Made by a program: the position numbers and the translations under genes. Under the pieces are notes generated by a model. The model saw only the letters and a list, made by a program, of their open reading frames with translations. It made no database searches and was not told where the DNA came from. A stretch of DNA of 14,324 nt from Methyloceanibacter sp. Its GTDB lineage: Bacteria > Pseudomonadota > Alphaproteobacteria > Rhizobiales > Methyloligellaceae. The stretch's first letter is position 1. Every line of letters begins with the position of its first letter. The DNA lies in NCBI GenBank assembly GCA_016649675.1, contig JAENXG010000036.1, forward strand, positions 1 through 14,324. Direction: 5' to 3'. Shown here one piece after another: positions 1 through 6,350 of the stretch.

Positions 1-13
1 CCGACTCTGATTA

Positions 14-28
14 GAACAAAACAGGAAC
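14..28 (+). promoter_or_regulatory. LexA (SOS) operator, alphaproteobacterial type
   Basis: The 15 bases GAACAAAACAGGAAC are a perfect direct repeat GAAC-N7-GAAC, the LexA site known from alphaproteobacteria. It sits 18 bases before the GTG start of imuA, where LexA would block the promoter of the imuA-imuB-dnaE2 operon. Such sites are the usual control element of this cassette, so position and sequence agree. A promoter cannot be defined because only 13 bases precede the site in the window. Confidence 0.93.
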
Positions 29-35
29 GATAGTT

Positions 36-40
36 GAGGT
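36..40 (+). promoter_or_regulatory. ribosome binding site deciding the imuA GTG start
   Basis: GAGGT lies 6 bases before the GTG at 47. It supports this GTG as the imuA start, because no other good start codon precedes the conserved N-terminal helix (residues 31-44). Confidence 0.7.
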
Positions 41-46
41 GTAGTC

Positions 47-1102
47 GTGCGTAACGACGTTCCAGGCGGCGGTAGTGGTCTCCTCGTTCTGCCGGCTGGC
101 GTTGAGGAAAGAGCAGGCGGGGCACCGGGTAGGGTCCTGATCGAGGAGTTGCGCGCATCCATTCGCGCGCTCGAGCAGGTTCCCGTGTCCTTAGGCCTTC
201 CCCCCGTACCGGGCGCGGCCCCTCCCCACCCCGTCTGCTCGCTTCCTTATTCTCCTGCTGGTCTTTTCACCTCCCCCCTAGAGGGGAGAGCGAACTCGTG
301 TGGAATGGCCGCAATCTCCTCACCCTCCCCCAAGGGGGAGGGTGAGGATGGCCGTTGGCCATCGCCGGGTGGGGGTTTCGTTGCCGCCTTGCCCGTTAAG
401 TCTCACCCTCTCCCCGGCCCTCCCCCTTCCAGGGGGAGGGAGTCACCCCTGCACAAGCTCAAACAAGGGGGGCTCCACGAGATCAAGCCTGAAGCTTATC
501 GCGACGGGCCTGCGGCACTCGCCTTCGCCCTTGCCGTGATCGCCGAGGAAGCGGCGCGGACGAAGCGTCGAGACCTCGTGCTGTGGTGCCTCACGCAAGA
601 CGCCGTGCGTGAATGGGGGCGCCCTTACGGGCCTGGCCTTTGCGCGCTCGGCCTCGACCCCGCGCTCTTTCTCATCGTCGAGGCGAGAAACGTGCAAGAC
701 GCCGCCTGGGCTCTGGAAGAGGGGCTGAAGAGCTGCGCCCTGATCGCAGCCCTGGCGCAAATCGAGATCAAGGCCCCGATCGTCGCCCGGCGTCTCGGTC
801 TTGCCGCGCAAGCCTCACGCACGCCCTGTCTGCTGGTCTCAAGGCATCAGCGCCCGGGCCTACCCGGAACGCTGACACGCTGGCGCATCGCGGCGCAGCG
901 GAGCGGGCCTGCCCCCTGCGATGCCCAAGCCCCCGGCGACGCGCCCTCCTGGCACCTCACCCTCGACCGTTGCCGGGGCGAGGCGCCAGGGCGAAGCTTT
1001 ATCGTGGAGTTCAGTCATGAGTCGTTTCGTTTCCGTCTTTCTGCCGCATCTTCCGATCGAGCGGCTCAAGCGCGAGAGGCCGGACACGTCCGTACCGGAT
1101 GA
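47..1102 (+). CDS. imuA: ImuA, RecA-like SOS mutasome accessory protein, with in-frame palindromic insertions
   Basis: ImuA is a RecA-fold protein of the cytosolic translesion mutasome; it works with ImuB and DnaE2 in DNA-damage-induced mutagenesis. The protein has 351 residues, whereas the family is usually about 240-270. The N-terminal helix (IEELRASIRALEQ, 32-44) and LGLP (49-52) should be followed closely by the GGLHEI motif, but that motif is only at 141-146. About 80 residues between them, rich in Pro, Gly and Ser, are encoded by GC-rich palindromes (about nt 210-455). The core resumes with FALAVIAEEAARTKRRDLVLWCL and ends with a typical ImuA tail. The start is GTG with a GAGGT site 6 bases upstream, just after a LexA operator. 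The end overlaps imuB by 86 bp, suggesting coupled translation. The family call is firm; whether the enlarged protein works is not known. Confidence 0.9.
   Translation: MRNDVPGGGSGLLVLPAGVEERAGGAPGRVLIEELRASIRALEQVPVSLGLPPVPGAAPPHPVCSLPYSPAGLFTSPLEGRANSCGMAAISSPSPKGEGEDGRWPSPGGGFVAALPVKSHPLPGPPPSRGRESPLHKLKQGGLHEIKPEAYRDGPAALAFALAVIAEEAARTKRRDLVLWCLTQDAVREWGRPYGPGLCALGLDPALFLIVEARNVQDAAWALEEGLKSCALIAALAQIEIKAPIVARRLGLAAQASRTPCLLVSRHQRPGLPGTLTRWRIAAQRSGPAPCDAQAPGDAPSWHLTLDRCRGEAPGRSFIVEFSHESFRFRLSAASSDRAAQAREAGHVRTG
271..288 (+). repeat. imperfect C-run/G-run dyad inside imuA
   Basis: CTCCCC (271-276) pairs with GGGGAG (283-288) around a 6-base loop. It is the weakest of three C-rich/G-rich dyads in the inserted part of imuA and probably belongs to the same repeat family, perhaps as a decayed copy. 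The reading frame stays open across it. Confidence 0.5.
317..348 (+). repeat. perfect palindromic element inside imuA
   Basis: Two 15-base arms (317-331 and 334-348) are perfectly complementary around the loop AA. The left arm is TCCTCACCCTCCCCC. The CCTCACCC core is shared with the left edges of the imuB and dnaE2 elements. Read in the imuA frame it gives SSPSPKGEGED, a low-complexity stretch unlike anything in ImuA proteins. The following bases to about 375 (GCCGTTGGCC, then a G run) look like the remainder of the element. Confidence 0.88.
418..440 (+). repeat. palindromic element inside imuA, second copy
   Basis: CCCTCCCCC (418-426) pairs perfectly with GGGGGAGGG (432-440) around TTCCA. 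It is preceded at 403-409 by TCACCCT, like the edges of the other copies. It codes for PLPGPPPSRGRES, in the same frame as the dnaE2 copy, whose peptide is PLPTRGRDG. The frame stays open. Confidence 0.82.
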
Positions 1103-2660
1103 CCGGCCTTTCGCCCTTGTCGGCAGCGCGGAGCGCGGACTTGTGCTCACCGCCGTCAATGGGGCAAGCATCCGCGAAGGTCTTGGCGCGGGTCTTGGTC
1201 TTGCCGATGCCCGCGCCATTTGCCCCACGCTGCTTACTGCGCCCGCCGCGCCCAAGAAGGATGAAGACGCGCTTCTTGCGCTCGCCCGCTGGGGGTCTGC
1301 CCGCTACAGCCCGACCCTGAATTCTGACGGCGATGACGGACTCTGGCTCGACGTCACCGGCGTGCCCCATCTCTTCGGCGGCGAGGAAGCGCTCCTCGCC
1401 GACTTGGGTCGTCGGCTCGCCTGCGCGGGCTTTACCGCGCGGCTTGCTCTGGCCGAGACCTTGGGTGGAGCGCATGCGCTTTCCCGCTTCGCGCACCCCT
1501 CGCCCATCATCGTCCCGGAAGGAAAGATCGGCGAGGCGCTTCTCCCCCTTCCTGTCGAGGCCCTGCGCCTTGAGCCTGAGGTTGCGCTCCTGCTCAGGCG
1601 GCTCGGCCTGAAGCGCATCGGCCAGCTCTACGGCCTGCCACGGGCGAGCATCGAGCAGCGGTTCCACTCCAAGGACGCGGCCGAAGCCGTGCTGCTTCGC
1701 CTCGATCAGGCGCTTGGGCGGCGGGAAGAGCCCTGCGCCCCTCTCCTTCCCGCACCCGACTTCGTGGCGAGGCTTCCCTTTCCCGACCCTCTCATCACCC
1801 ATGAGGGCGTCGTTGCCGGCCTCGACCATCTCGCCAGCGTGCTTTGCGGGAGGCTGGCGCGCGCCGGCCAAGGCGCACGACGGGTCGGGCTTTGGGTGTG
1901 CCGCGCCGACGGCTCCTCCACCGTGATCGAGGCGGGCTTAAGCGCGCCCTCGCGCGAGCCAAAACACCTGTTGGCCCTGTTGCAGGACAAGGTCGAGGCC
2001 ATCGACATGGGCTTCGGCGTCGACCTGATGGCGTTGGCGGCTCTCCTCACCGAGACGCTGCCCCCTGCACAAACCACCCTCGCCGAGAGGGACGGGAAAG
2101 CTTCAGCCGGACCTTTGATCGACCGCCTGGTCAATCGCTTGGGTACGCGCTCGGTGCGCCGCCTTTTCCCACGGGCAAGCCACATCCCCGAATTGGCGCA
2201 AAGGCTGCGCAGCGCCTTTGCCAGCCCCTCTCTCTGGCCGGAGCAGGCCCCGCGCAAACTGCCGCGGCCGCCGCTTCTGCTCACCACGCCTGAGCCACTC
2301 GAAGTGCTTGCGGAAATCCCGGAAGGGCCTCCGGCGCGCTTCACCTGGCGGCGCGTGACCCGCCGCGTGGTGAAGGCCGAGGGACCCGAGCGCATCGCGC
2401 CCGAATGGTGGCGTGCGTTACGAAAGCAACAGCTTTCAGAGGTAATCACCCCTCACCCTCCCACCGCCAAAGGCGGTGGCGACCCCGACTTCAAGTCGGG
2501 GGCGCCGGGTGAGGGGGCAAGTCAATTGCGAGCACGCCCCCGCGACTATTACCGCATCGAGGACGAGGACGGCTGCCGCTACTGGGTATTCCGCGAAGGC
2601 CTCTATCAGGAGAGCGGGCACGGGCTCCCCGCCTGGTTCCTGCACGGGGTCTTCGGATGA
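1017..2660 (+). CDS. imuB: ImuB, catalytically inactive Y-family polymerase homologue of the SOS mutasome
   Basis: ImuB is the hub of the mutasome, known to bridge the beta clamp, ImuA and DnaE2. The start ATG at 1017 (MSRFVSVFLPHLPIERL) has a GTGGAG site 7 bases upstream. An upstream in-frame ATG at 921 would add 32 unconserved residues encoded inside imuA. The product has 547 residues. The first strand reads FVSVFLPHLPIERL, without the DxDxF acidic pair of active Y-family polymerases, as expected for ImuB. Y-family-like segments follow (LWLDVTGVPHLFGGEE near 111-126, then a helix-hairpin-helix part LRRLGLKRIGQLYGLPRA). The C-terminus has the typical RDYYRIEDEDGCRYWVFREG and ends WFLHGVFG. 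Between WWRALRKQQ and RDYYR an extra stretch of about 30 residues is encoded by a palindromic element. No clear clamp-binding motif was identified. dnaE2 begins 10 bp downstream. Confidence 0.95.
   Translation: MSRFVSVFLPHLPIERLKRERPDTSVPDDRPFALVGSAERGLVLTAVNGASIREGLGAGLGLADARAICPTLLTAPAAPKKDEDALLALARWGSARYSPTLNSDGDDGLWLDVTGVPHLFGGEEALLADLGRRLACAGFTARLALAETLGGAHALSRFAHPSPIIVPEGKIGEALLPLPVEALRLEPEVALLLRRLGLKRIGQLYGLPRASIEQRFHSKDAAEAVLLRLDQALGRREEPCAPLLPAPDFVARLPFPDPLITHEGVVAGLDHLASVLCGRLARAGQGARRVGLWVCRADGSSTVIEAGLSAPSREPKHLLALLQDKVEAIDMGFGVDLMALAALLTETLPPAQTTLAERDGKASAGPLIDRLVNRLGTRSVRRLFPRASHIPELAQRLRSAFASPSLWPEQAPRKLPRPPLLLTTPEPLEVLAEIPEGPPARFTWRRVTRRVVKAEGPERIAPEWWRALRKQQLSEVITPHPPTAKGGGDPDFKSGAPGEGASQLRARPRDYYRIEDEDGCRYWVFREGLYQESGHGLPAWFLHGVFG
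2449..2516 (+). repeat. three-stem palindromic element inside imuB
   Basis: Terminal arms CCCCTCACCC (2449-2458) and GGGTGAGGGG (2507-2516) are perfect inverted repeats. They enclose two perfect hairpins: CCACCGCC-AAA-GGCGGTGG (2461-2479) and CCCCGACTT-C-AAGTCGGGG (2483-2501). The whole can fold like a small cloverleaf. It is read in frame as TPHPPTAKGGGDPDFKSGAPGEG, placed between two conserved C-terminal ImuB blocks. This is the most complete copy in the window and best shows the boundaries of the element. Confidence 0.9.
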
Positions 2661-2670
2661 TGCCTCCGCC

Positions 2671-5600
2671 ATGACCCGCTATGCCGAGCTCGAGGTGACG
2701 ACGAACTTCTCCTTCCTCAGGGGCGGCTCGCATCCCGAAGAGCTCGTGGCGACGGCGCGCGCGCTGGGGTTGGAGGCCATCGCCGTCACAGACGCGAACA
2801 CCGTTGCCGGCGTCGTCCGCGCCCATCTCGCCGCCAAGGAGGTGGGCGGAATCAAGTTCATCGTCGGCTCCCGCCTCGATCTGCAAGAGGGCTTAAGCCT
2901 GCTCGCCTACCCGACGGACCGCGCCGCTTACGGCCGGCTCTGCCAGCTGCTGACCCTCGGTCAGCGCCGCGCCGAGAAAGGAAAGTGCACGCTCTTTCTC
3001 ACCGACATTGCCGCTCACGCCGAAGGCCTGATCTTCATCGCGCTGCCCCCCGACGACTTTTCACACGAGGGGAACTTTCAATCCGGGCTCCTTCGAATCA
3101 AACAAGCGCTCGGTGCGCGGACGCGCCTTTATCTCGCGGCGCGGCATTCCTATCGCGGCAACGACAAAGCCCGCATCGCGGCGCTCGCGGGAATGGCAGC
3201 GCGGACCGGCCTGCCGCTCGTCGCCACCAATGCCGTGCTCTATCACGCCCCCCACCGCAGGCCCTTGCAGGACGTGCTCACCTGCATCCGCGAGAAATGC
3301 ACCATTCACGACGCGGGCTTCCATCTCGAAGCCAATGAAGAGCGGCATTTGAAGTCCGCTAAAGAGATGGCGCGTCTGTTCTCGGGCCACGAGGACGCGC
3401 TTCGCCACACCGTCGAGATCGCGCAAGCCTGCACCTTCTCGCTCGACGAGCTGCAATACGAATATCCCGACGAGCCGGTGCCGCCAGGCAAGACGGCGCA
3501 ATCTCATCTCGAGGACTTGACCTCAGAGGGCGCCCACTGGCGCTTCCCGAACGGCATCCCTGAGAAAGTGCGCGACACGCTCGCCAAAGAGCTCGCGCTG
3601 ATCGCCGAGCTCAACTACGCGCGCTACTTTCTCACCGTCCACGACATCGTCCATTATGCGCGCAGCCAGGCCATCCTTTGTCAGGGCAGAGGCTCTGCCG
3701 CCAATTCCGCCGTCTGCTACTGCCTCGCCATCACCAATGTCGACCCGACCGAGGTCGATCTTCTGTTCGAGCGCTTCGTCTCGCCCGAGCGGAAAGAGCC
3801 GCCCGACATCGACGTCGATTTCGAGCATGAGCGGCGCGAGGAGGTGATCCAATATATCTATGCCCGCTACGGCCGCGACCGCGCCGGCCTGGCCGCAACC
3901 GTCATCTGCTATCGCGGGCGCATGGCGGTACGCGAGGTAGGGAAGACGCTCGGGCTCTCCGAGGACACCGTCGCGGCGCTTGCCACCACCATCTGGGGCT
4001 TGAGCAATTCTTCCCTGCCTGAGGCTTATGTCCGCGAGGCTGGGCTCGATCCGTCAGACCCGCTGCTTTCCCGCTGCCTCGAGCTGACCCAGGAGCTGAT
4101 CGGCTTTCCCCGCCATCTCTCCCAGCATGTCGGCGGCTTCGTGCTGACGCGCGGACCGCTGTCCGAGGTGGTTCCCATCGGCAATGCCGCCATGGAGGAC
4201 CGCACCGTCATCGAATGGGATAAGGACGATCTCGACGCGCTCGGTCTATTGAAGGTGGATGTGCTCGGCCTCGGCATGCTCACCTGCATCCGCAAGGCCT
4301 TCGCCCTGCTCAAAGCCCATTACGGCGAGGATGTCAGCCTCGGCACGGTGCCGCGCGACGATCCTAAAGTCTACGACATGCTGTGCAAGGCGGACTCGAT
4401 CGGCGTGTTCCAGGTCGAGAGCCGGGCGCAGATGAACATGCTGCCGCGGCTCAAGCCCCGTTGCTTCTACGACCTCGTCATCGAGGTCGCGATCGTCAGA
4501 CCGGGCCCGATCCAGGGCGACATGGTGCACCCTTATCTTCGCCGCCGGTCCGGGGAAGAGGCGATCGACTTCCCCTCGCCGCACCCAGACCATGGCCCCG
4601 CCGACGAGCTTCGCCAGGTGCTCGGCAAGACCATGGGCGTGCCGCTCTTCCAGGAGCAGGCGATGCGGCTCGCCATGGTGGCGGCGAAATTTTCCGGCCC
4701 CGAGGCGAACGAGCTTCGCCGCGCCATGGCCACCTTCCGCCGCCGCGGCACCATCGACAAGCTGCGCGAGAAGATGGTCGGCCGCATGACGGCGCGCGGC
4801 TATCCAGCGGACTTCGCCGAGCGCTGCTTCAACCAGATCAAGGGCTTCGGCGAATATGGCTTCCCCGAGAGCCACGCCGCGAGCTTCGCGCACCTTGTCT
4901 ATGTCTCGTCCTGGCTCAAATGCCATTACCCGGCGGCCTTCGCCGCCGCGCTCCTCAACTCCCAGCCCATGGGGTTCTATGCGCCGGCGCAGATCGTGCG
5001 TTGCGCGCGCGAGCACGGCGTCGAGGCGCGCGAGGCCGATATCAATCACAGCCTGTGGGACTGCACCTTGGAGGAAGCGCGTGGCGGCACCTTCGCGCTG
5101 CGTCTGGGGCTTCGCCAGATCGACGGCCTGCGCGAGGCCGACGCTCAGAAGATCGTTTCCAAACGCGACGGAATCCCACCTGAACTCAATCCGCATTTGT
5201 TTGCTCCCCTGCTCTCAGCAAACTCCAACCCCTCACCCGCCGCCTTCGGCGGCCCCCTCCCCACAAGGGGGAGGGATGGAGCGAGTGGCACCGCTCCGAA
5301 TCCATTCAGCGATGTGCGCGATCTGTGGCGGCGGAGCGGCGTCAGGCTCGAGAAACTCGCCGCGGCCGACGCCTTCCGCTCCCTTGGGCTCGACCGCCGC
5401 GCTGGCTTATGGGAGGTGCGCGGGCTGCCGAAGGAGATTCCGCTCCCACTGTTCGACCACGCCGATGCCGCCGAGACCGGCGGGGAGCCAGAGGTGGCGC
5501 TTCCCCTTATGCCGCTCTCGGAGCATGTGGTGAACGACTACCGCACGCTCCGCCTCTCCCTCAAAGCCCATCCCATGAGCTTCCTGCGTAATCGCATCGC

Positions 5601-6138
5601 GGCGGACCGCATCGCCTCCTGCGCCGATCTCAGGAGCTTGCGCGACGGCAGCCGCGTGAGCGTCGCCGGCGTGGTGCTCGTGCGCCAGCGCCCGGGCTCG
5701 GCGCAAGGCGTGGTGTTCATGACCATCGAGGACGAGACCGGCGTCGCCAATTCGGTGATCTGGCCCAAGGTGCTCGAGCGGATGCGGAAGGTGGTGATGG
5801 GCGCGCGGCTCGTCGTGGTGCATGGCCGCATCCAGCGCCACGAGGACATCATCCACGTGGTGGCAGCAAAGCTCGAGGACCGGAGCGATTGGCTGCGCCT
5901 CCTCAGCGAGGACGGCGAGACCTTAAGTGTCGCGCTCGCCAATGCCGACGAGGTCAAACGGCCAGACCCCGGCTCCTGGCGCCCTTCGTCCGACGAGGCG
6001 GACGCCCCGCTTCCGCTCGCACCGGCCGATCACGTCAAGCGCCCGCTACCAAGAAGCGAGCGCCCCCATCCAAGATGGCATCCGCGCCGCCATCCGCGCG
6101 CCGAGCGCATCATCCCGAAATCCCGCGACTTCCATTAA
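2671..6138 (+). CDS. dnaE2: DnaE2, error-prone C-family DNA polymerase III alpha subunit
   Basis: DnaE2 is the catalytic polymerase of SOS mutagenesis and extends past lesions together with ImuA and ImuB. It has 1155 residues from the ATG at 2671 (MTRYAELEVTTNFSFLRGG), 10 bp after imuB. A longer frame opening at 2476 only reads through imuB. Domains in order: a PHP domain with degenerate metal ligands (TNFSFLRGGSHPEEL); the palm with GRGSAAN at 339-345, PDIDVDF at 378-384 (catalytic Asp381 and Asp383) and the third Asp530 in LKVDVLGLG; fingers; a helix-hairpin-helix region (LRQIDGLREADAQKIV); an OB fold (VSVAGVVLVRQRPG onwards); and the DnaE2 signature end PKSRDFH. About 40 unusual residues before FSDVRDLWRRSGV (around 832-875) contain a palindromic element. 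All catalytic residues are present, so the core is likely active. Confidence 0.98.
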   Translation: MTRYAELEVTTNFSFLRGGSHPEELVATARALGLEAIAVTDANTVAGVVRAHLAAKEVGGIKFIVGSRLDLQEGLSLLAYPTDRAAYGRLCQLLTLGQRRAEKGKCTLFLTDIAAHAEGLIFIALPPDDFSHEGNFQSGLLRIKQALGARTRLYLAARHSYRGNDKARIAALAGMAARTGLPLVATNAVLYHAPHRRPLQDVLTCIREKCTIHDAGFHLEANEERHLKSAKEMARLFSGHEDALRHTVEIAQACTFSLDELQYEYPDEPVPPGKTAQSHLEDLTSEGAHWRFPNGIPEKVRDTLAKELALIAELNYARYFLTVHDIVHYARSQAILCQGRGSAANSAVCYCLAITNVDPTEVDLLFERFVSPERKEPPDIDVDFEHERREEVIQYIYARYGRDRAGLAATVICYRGRMAVREVGKTLGLSEDTVAALATTIWGLSNSSLPEAYVREAGLDPSDPLLSRCLELTQELIGFPRHLSQHVGGFVLTRGPLSEVVPIGNAAMEDRTVIEWDKDDLDALGLLKVDVLGLGMLTCIRKAFALLKAHYGEDVSLGTVPRDDPKVYDMLCKADSIGVFQVESRAQMNMLPRLKPRCFYDLVIEVAIVRPGPIQGDMVHPYLRRRSGEEAIDFPSPHPDHGPADELRQVLGKTMGVPLFQEQAMRLAMVAAKFSGPEANELRRAMATFRRRGTIDKLREKMVGRMTARGYPADFAERCFNQIKGFGEYGFPESHAASFAHLVYVSSWLKCHYPAAFAAALLNSQPMGFYAPAQIVRCAREHGVEAREADINHSLWDCTLEEARGGTFALRLGLRQIDGLREADAQKIVSKRDGIPPELNPHLFAPLLSANSNPSPAAFGGPLPTRGRDGASGTAPNPFSDVRDLWRRSGVRLEKLAAADAFRSLGLDRRAGLWEVRGLPKEIPLPLFDHADAAETGGEPEVALPLMPLSEHVVNDYRTLRLSLKAHPMSFLRNRIAADRIASCADLRSLRDGSRVSVAGVVLVRQRPGSAQGVVFMTIEDETGVANSVIWPKVLERMRKVVMGARLVVVHGRIQRHEDIIHVVAAKLEDRSDWLRLLSEDGETLSVALANADEVKRPDPGSWRPSSDEADAPLPLAPADHVKRPLPRSERPHPRWHPRRHPRAERIIPKSRDFH
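5229..5297 (+). repeat. palindromic element inside dnaE2
   Basis: The left edge CCCCTCACCC (5229-5238) is identical to the terminal arm of the imuB element. Three hairpins follow: GCCGCC-TTC-GGCGGC (5239-5253), CCCTCCCC/GGGGAGGG (5255-5262 with 5268-5275) and GGAGCG/CGCTCC (5278-5283 with 5292-5297). It is read in frame as PSPAAFGGPLPTRGRDGASGTAP. The site lies in the linker before the OB-fold region, away from the catalytic palm. The hairpin order matches the downstream intergenic copy at 6252-6322. Confidence 0.88.
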
Positions 6139-6167
6139 CGAGATGGGCCTGAGCGACCCAGCCCGTT

Positions 6168-6231
6168 CCCATCCCTCCCCTTGATGGGGAGGATGGCTCG
6201 GCCGCAGGCCGAGCCGGGTGGGGTGATCCCC
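6168..6231 (-). repeat. palindromic element, reverse copy, after dnaE2
   Basis: This is the left half of the 212-bp gap between dnaE2 and ggt. It has an imperfect dyad ATCCCTCCCC (6171-6180) with GGGGAGGAT (6186-6194), a perfect hairpin GGCTCGGCC-GCA-GGCCGAGCC (6195-6215), and the edge GGGTGGGGTGAT (6216-6227). The reverse complement of that edge, ATCACCCCACCC, resembles the start of the imuB copy (ATCACCCCTCACCC). No T run follows any hairpin, so a classical terminator is not evident, though the stems may protect or end the SOS transcript. Confidence 0.82.
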
Positions 6232-6251
6232 GCAGAATCTCCAAGGATTTG

Positions 6252-6322
6252 CCCCCACCCCAGCGTCGCCTGCGGCGCCGCCGGACCTCCCCGCAACGGG
6301 AAGGTATGGAGCTTGTAGCTCC
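6252..6322 (+). repeat. palindromic element, forward copy, before ggt
   Basis: This is the right half of the dnaE2-ggt gap. CCCCACCC (6253-6260) is the exact reverse complement of GGGTGGGG (6216-6223) in the neighbouring copy, so the two copies form a larger inverted repeat. A GC hairpin with one mismatch (about 6265-6279), an imperfect ACCTCCCC/GGGAAGGT dyad (6285-6305) and a perfect GGAGCT-TGT-AGCTCC hairpin (6308-6322) follow. The tail GGTATGGAGC parallels GGGATGGAGC in the dnaE2 copy. It ends 28 bases before the ggt start. Confidence 0.82.
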
Positions 6323-6350
6323 CGCAGCGAAAGCCGCTATGCTGCCGGCC

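Noticed and set aside
205..460. A CRISPR array or tandem repeat in imuA
   Set aside because: The dyads are unequal in length and spacing, without constant spacers, and the frame is translated through them.
4246..5196. 316-codon open frame on the minus strand opposite dnaE2
   Set aside because: Composition (His, Arg, Glu and Ala rich, low complexity) is that of a reverse-frame shadow of the polymerase gene.
6195..6215. Strong GC hairpin after dnaE2 as an intrinsic terminator
   Set aside because: No T run follows on either strand; it fits the repeat family better.
6314..6343. Possible ggt promoter, TTGTAG and TATGCT with an 18-base spacer, which would give a leaderless ggt message
   Set aside because: The hexamers match the consensus poorly (3 and 4 of 6) and the first lies inside the repeat hairpin. 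Too weak to annotate.
6139..6350. Possible TPP riboswitch ahead of the ggt-thi cluster
   Set aside because: CCTGAGCGACCC at 6148 recalls part of the thi box, but the other conserved blocks are absent and the region is explained by the palindromic repeats.
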